The notes below the pieces were generated by a model. The model had not been told where the DNA came from. It did no database searches and saw only the letters and a list, made by a program, of their open reading frames with translations. A DNA stretch of 64,000 nucleotides from Paenibacillus amylolyticus. Lineage in GTDB: Bacteria > Bacillota > Bacilli > Paenibacillales > Paenibacillaceae. This document shows positions 63,209 to 64,000 of the stretch, piece by piece. The DNA lies in the NCBI RefSeq assembly GCF_003719335.1, contig NZ_RIAS01000004.1, forward strand, positions 124,001 through 188,000, written 5' to 3'. Made by a program: the position numbers and the translations under genes. Positions within the stretch are counted from its first letter, which is position 1. The number at the start of each line of letters is the position of its first letter.

Positions 63209-63649
63209 TTAATTCAGCTTTTTTGTCATCAGCAGATGGGGGATACCATCCTCCATGAATACTTCAGAAGCAGGGGCATAGCCAAGACGTTCATAGAAAC
63301 CGGAGGCTTGAACCTGTGCGTGCAGCTTGGCTTTCTCTAATCCGTCCTCTTTGGCCATCTCCTCCAGCTTGTTAATTAATACACGGCCTAGACCATGTTT
63401 GCGGTAATCGAGCATCACGCAGATGCGTTCCAGCTTGGCAACTTGCTCCACAATGCGTAGTCTGGAGGAAGCTGCAGGTACACCATCCACATAGAGTAGA
63501 ATATGGCGTGCTTCTGTCCCTAGCGCATCAAATGCATCGAATTCATCGGCTGCAGGTACGCCTTGCTCCTCCACAAAAATGGCCATACGAATGGCAAAGC
63601 ACGCATCAAGCAGTTCTTGAGTGTTCGCTTCAACAACAGATATATTCAT
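63209..63649 (-). CDS. GNAT acetyltransferase (YjcF/ElaA-like)
   Basis: A 146-residue acetyltransferase: N-terminal IRMAIFVEEQGVPAADEFDAFD is the mark of the YjcF/ElaA subgroup, the acetyl-CoA loop is YRKHGLGRVLI, and the end has SGFYERLGYAP. Substrate unknown. Divergent from the MarR-type gene with two palindromes in the spacer. Confidence 0.93.
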   Translation of the reverse strand: MNISVVEANTQELLDACFAIRMAIFVEEQGVPAADEFDAFDALGTEARHILLYVDGVPAASSRLRIVEQVAKLERICVMLDYRKHGLGRVLINKLEEMAKEDGLEKAKLHAQVQASGFYERLGYAPASEVFMEDGIPHLLMTKKLN

Positions 63650-63704
63650 GAATCGTTCTCCTTTAACTAGTCGGATGGAATATCGGAATGGAACTGAAAG
63701 TGAT

Positions 63705-63752
63705 ACACTAATCTAGTGTAGTTATATCATTAATTATGTTGCGAATGCAACA
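63705..63752. promoter_or_regulatory. Two palindromes between divergent GNAT and MarR genes
   Basis: ACACTA-ATC-TAGTGT (63705-63719) and TGTTGC-GAAT-GCAACA (63737-63752) are both perfect. The second is 23 bp before the MarR start and is a good candidate for the regulator's own operator. Confidence 0.6.
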
Positions 63753-63774
63753 ATTTTATAGGAGTGTGAACTCT

Positions 63775-64000
63775 GTGACTGAACCGAAAGAACCTAACGT
63801 AGCCAAAGAACCGAATCAGCCGAACGACGAATTACAGAAACCGCAAGAACTGAACGAGCCAAGGGAAGTGTTACGCGAGATTGGCATGATCGCCCGCTGT
63901 CTGGATTCCATCAGCAATGTGGAATTTCAGCATCTGAACTTGTCCCGAGGGCAATATTTGTATTTGTACCGTATTTGCGAGAACCCTGGCATCATTCCGA
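63775..64000 (+). CDS. MarR-family regulator, 3' end outside window
   Basis: The first 75 codons of a regulator. GTG 63775 has AGGAG 10 bases upstream. Residues 1-33 are a polar Glu/Pro/Asn-rich stretch with repeated KEPN-like units, not usual in MarR proteins. The family part begins LREIGMIARCLDSISNVEF and LSRGQYLYLYRICENPGI, matching the first helices before the winged helix. Reading continues beyond base 64000. Confidence 0.8.
   Translation, partial: MTEPKEPNVAKEPNQPNDELQKPQELNEPREVLREIGMIARCLDSISNVEFQHLNLSRGQYLYLYRICENPGIIP

Noticed and set aside
1..64000. tRNA, rRNA, CRISPR array, prophage or intact insertion sequence
   Set aside because: No cloverleaf with TTCGA-type T-loop and CCA-like end, no regularly spaced direct repeats, no transposase or phage structural genes were seen in any frame.

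Overview
The window reads as chromosomal DNA of a Paenibacillus-like, spore-forming Firmicute. Pointers are a Spo0E-type phosphatase, an S-layer-homology (SLH) surface protein, proteins carrying the copper-amine-oxidase-like stalk domain, a T-box leader, secreted GH10 xylanase with a cre box, strong AGGAGG-type ribosome sites with frequent TTG/GTG starts, and moderate GC. Species cannot be fixed from the sequence. No rRNA, tRNA, CRISPR, prophage or complete insertion sequence was found; gene order is that of many short operons on both strands, most closed by clear hairpin-plus-U-tract terminators.

Layout. 1-6.5 kb: tail of a short-chain dehydrogenase (SDR), a DKNYY-repeat protein, a DbpA-like RNA helicase, a 630-bp spacer holding a cluster of inverted/direct repeats and a parS-like site, and a secreted 5'-nucleotidase with an SH3 tail. 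6.7-11 kb: GH10 xylanase, GH30 glycosidase, leucine-rich-repeat protein. 11.3-17.6 kb: lipid kinase, aldo/keto reductase, a receptor plus overlapping small secreted-peptide gene (RRNPP/Alo-like signalling pair), Spo0E-like phosphatase, and a YtrA-type GntR-ABC operon. 17.7-23.4 kb: hypothetical protein, Ada plus a PEP-mutase-like enzyme, LysM protein, lipoprotein, CdsA-like enzyme, papain-like (YiiX) protein. 23.6-27.6 kb: 1344-residue SLH protein with three roughly 257-residue repeats.

27.9-34.2 kb: a GbsR-like regulator divergent from a Ugp-type ABC operon that also carries a HAD phosphatase, an SMR transporter and a GpdQ-like phosphoesterase; together these suggest uptake and breakdown of glycerophosphodiesters. 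34.2-40.7 kb: AT-rich ORFan, type-B carboxylesterase, VanZ-RDD membrane protein, PhnA, a MITE-like palindromic repeat, ECF sigma factor with overlapping anti-sigma gene. 40.8-45.8 kb: a complete T-box leader upstream of a methyltransferase, a small pair with a minimal retropepsin-like protein, a flavin oxidoreductase, and a TetR/SDR divergent pair with a perfect 39-bp palindrome over the SDR promoter.

45.8-64 kb: TerD-VWA protein, DUF4385 and DUF1877 proteins, a stalk-domain lipoprotein, a GNAT-GNAT-pentapeptide fusion followed by a 5'-truncated SDR remnant, GNAT-Ddl pair, MocR-type regulator, an unusual TCTA-rich spacer, GIY-YIG nuclease, Bax-inhibitor-like protein, Sfp-type phosphopantetheinyl transferase, arylamine N-acetyltransferase, GreA, a sodium symporter, RlmN, a GNAT protein and the start of a MarR regulator.

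Most promising for novelty: the peptide-receptor pair at 13.6-15.1 kb, the T-box controlling a methyltransferase at 40.8-42.1 kb, and the Ugp/GpdQ/SMR operon.
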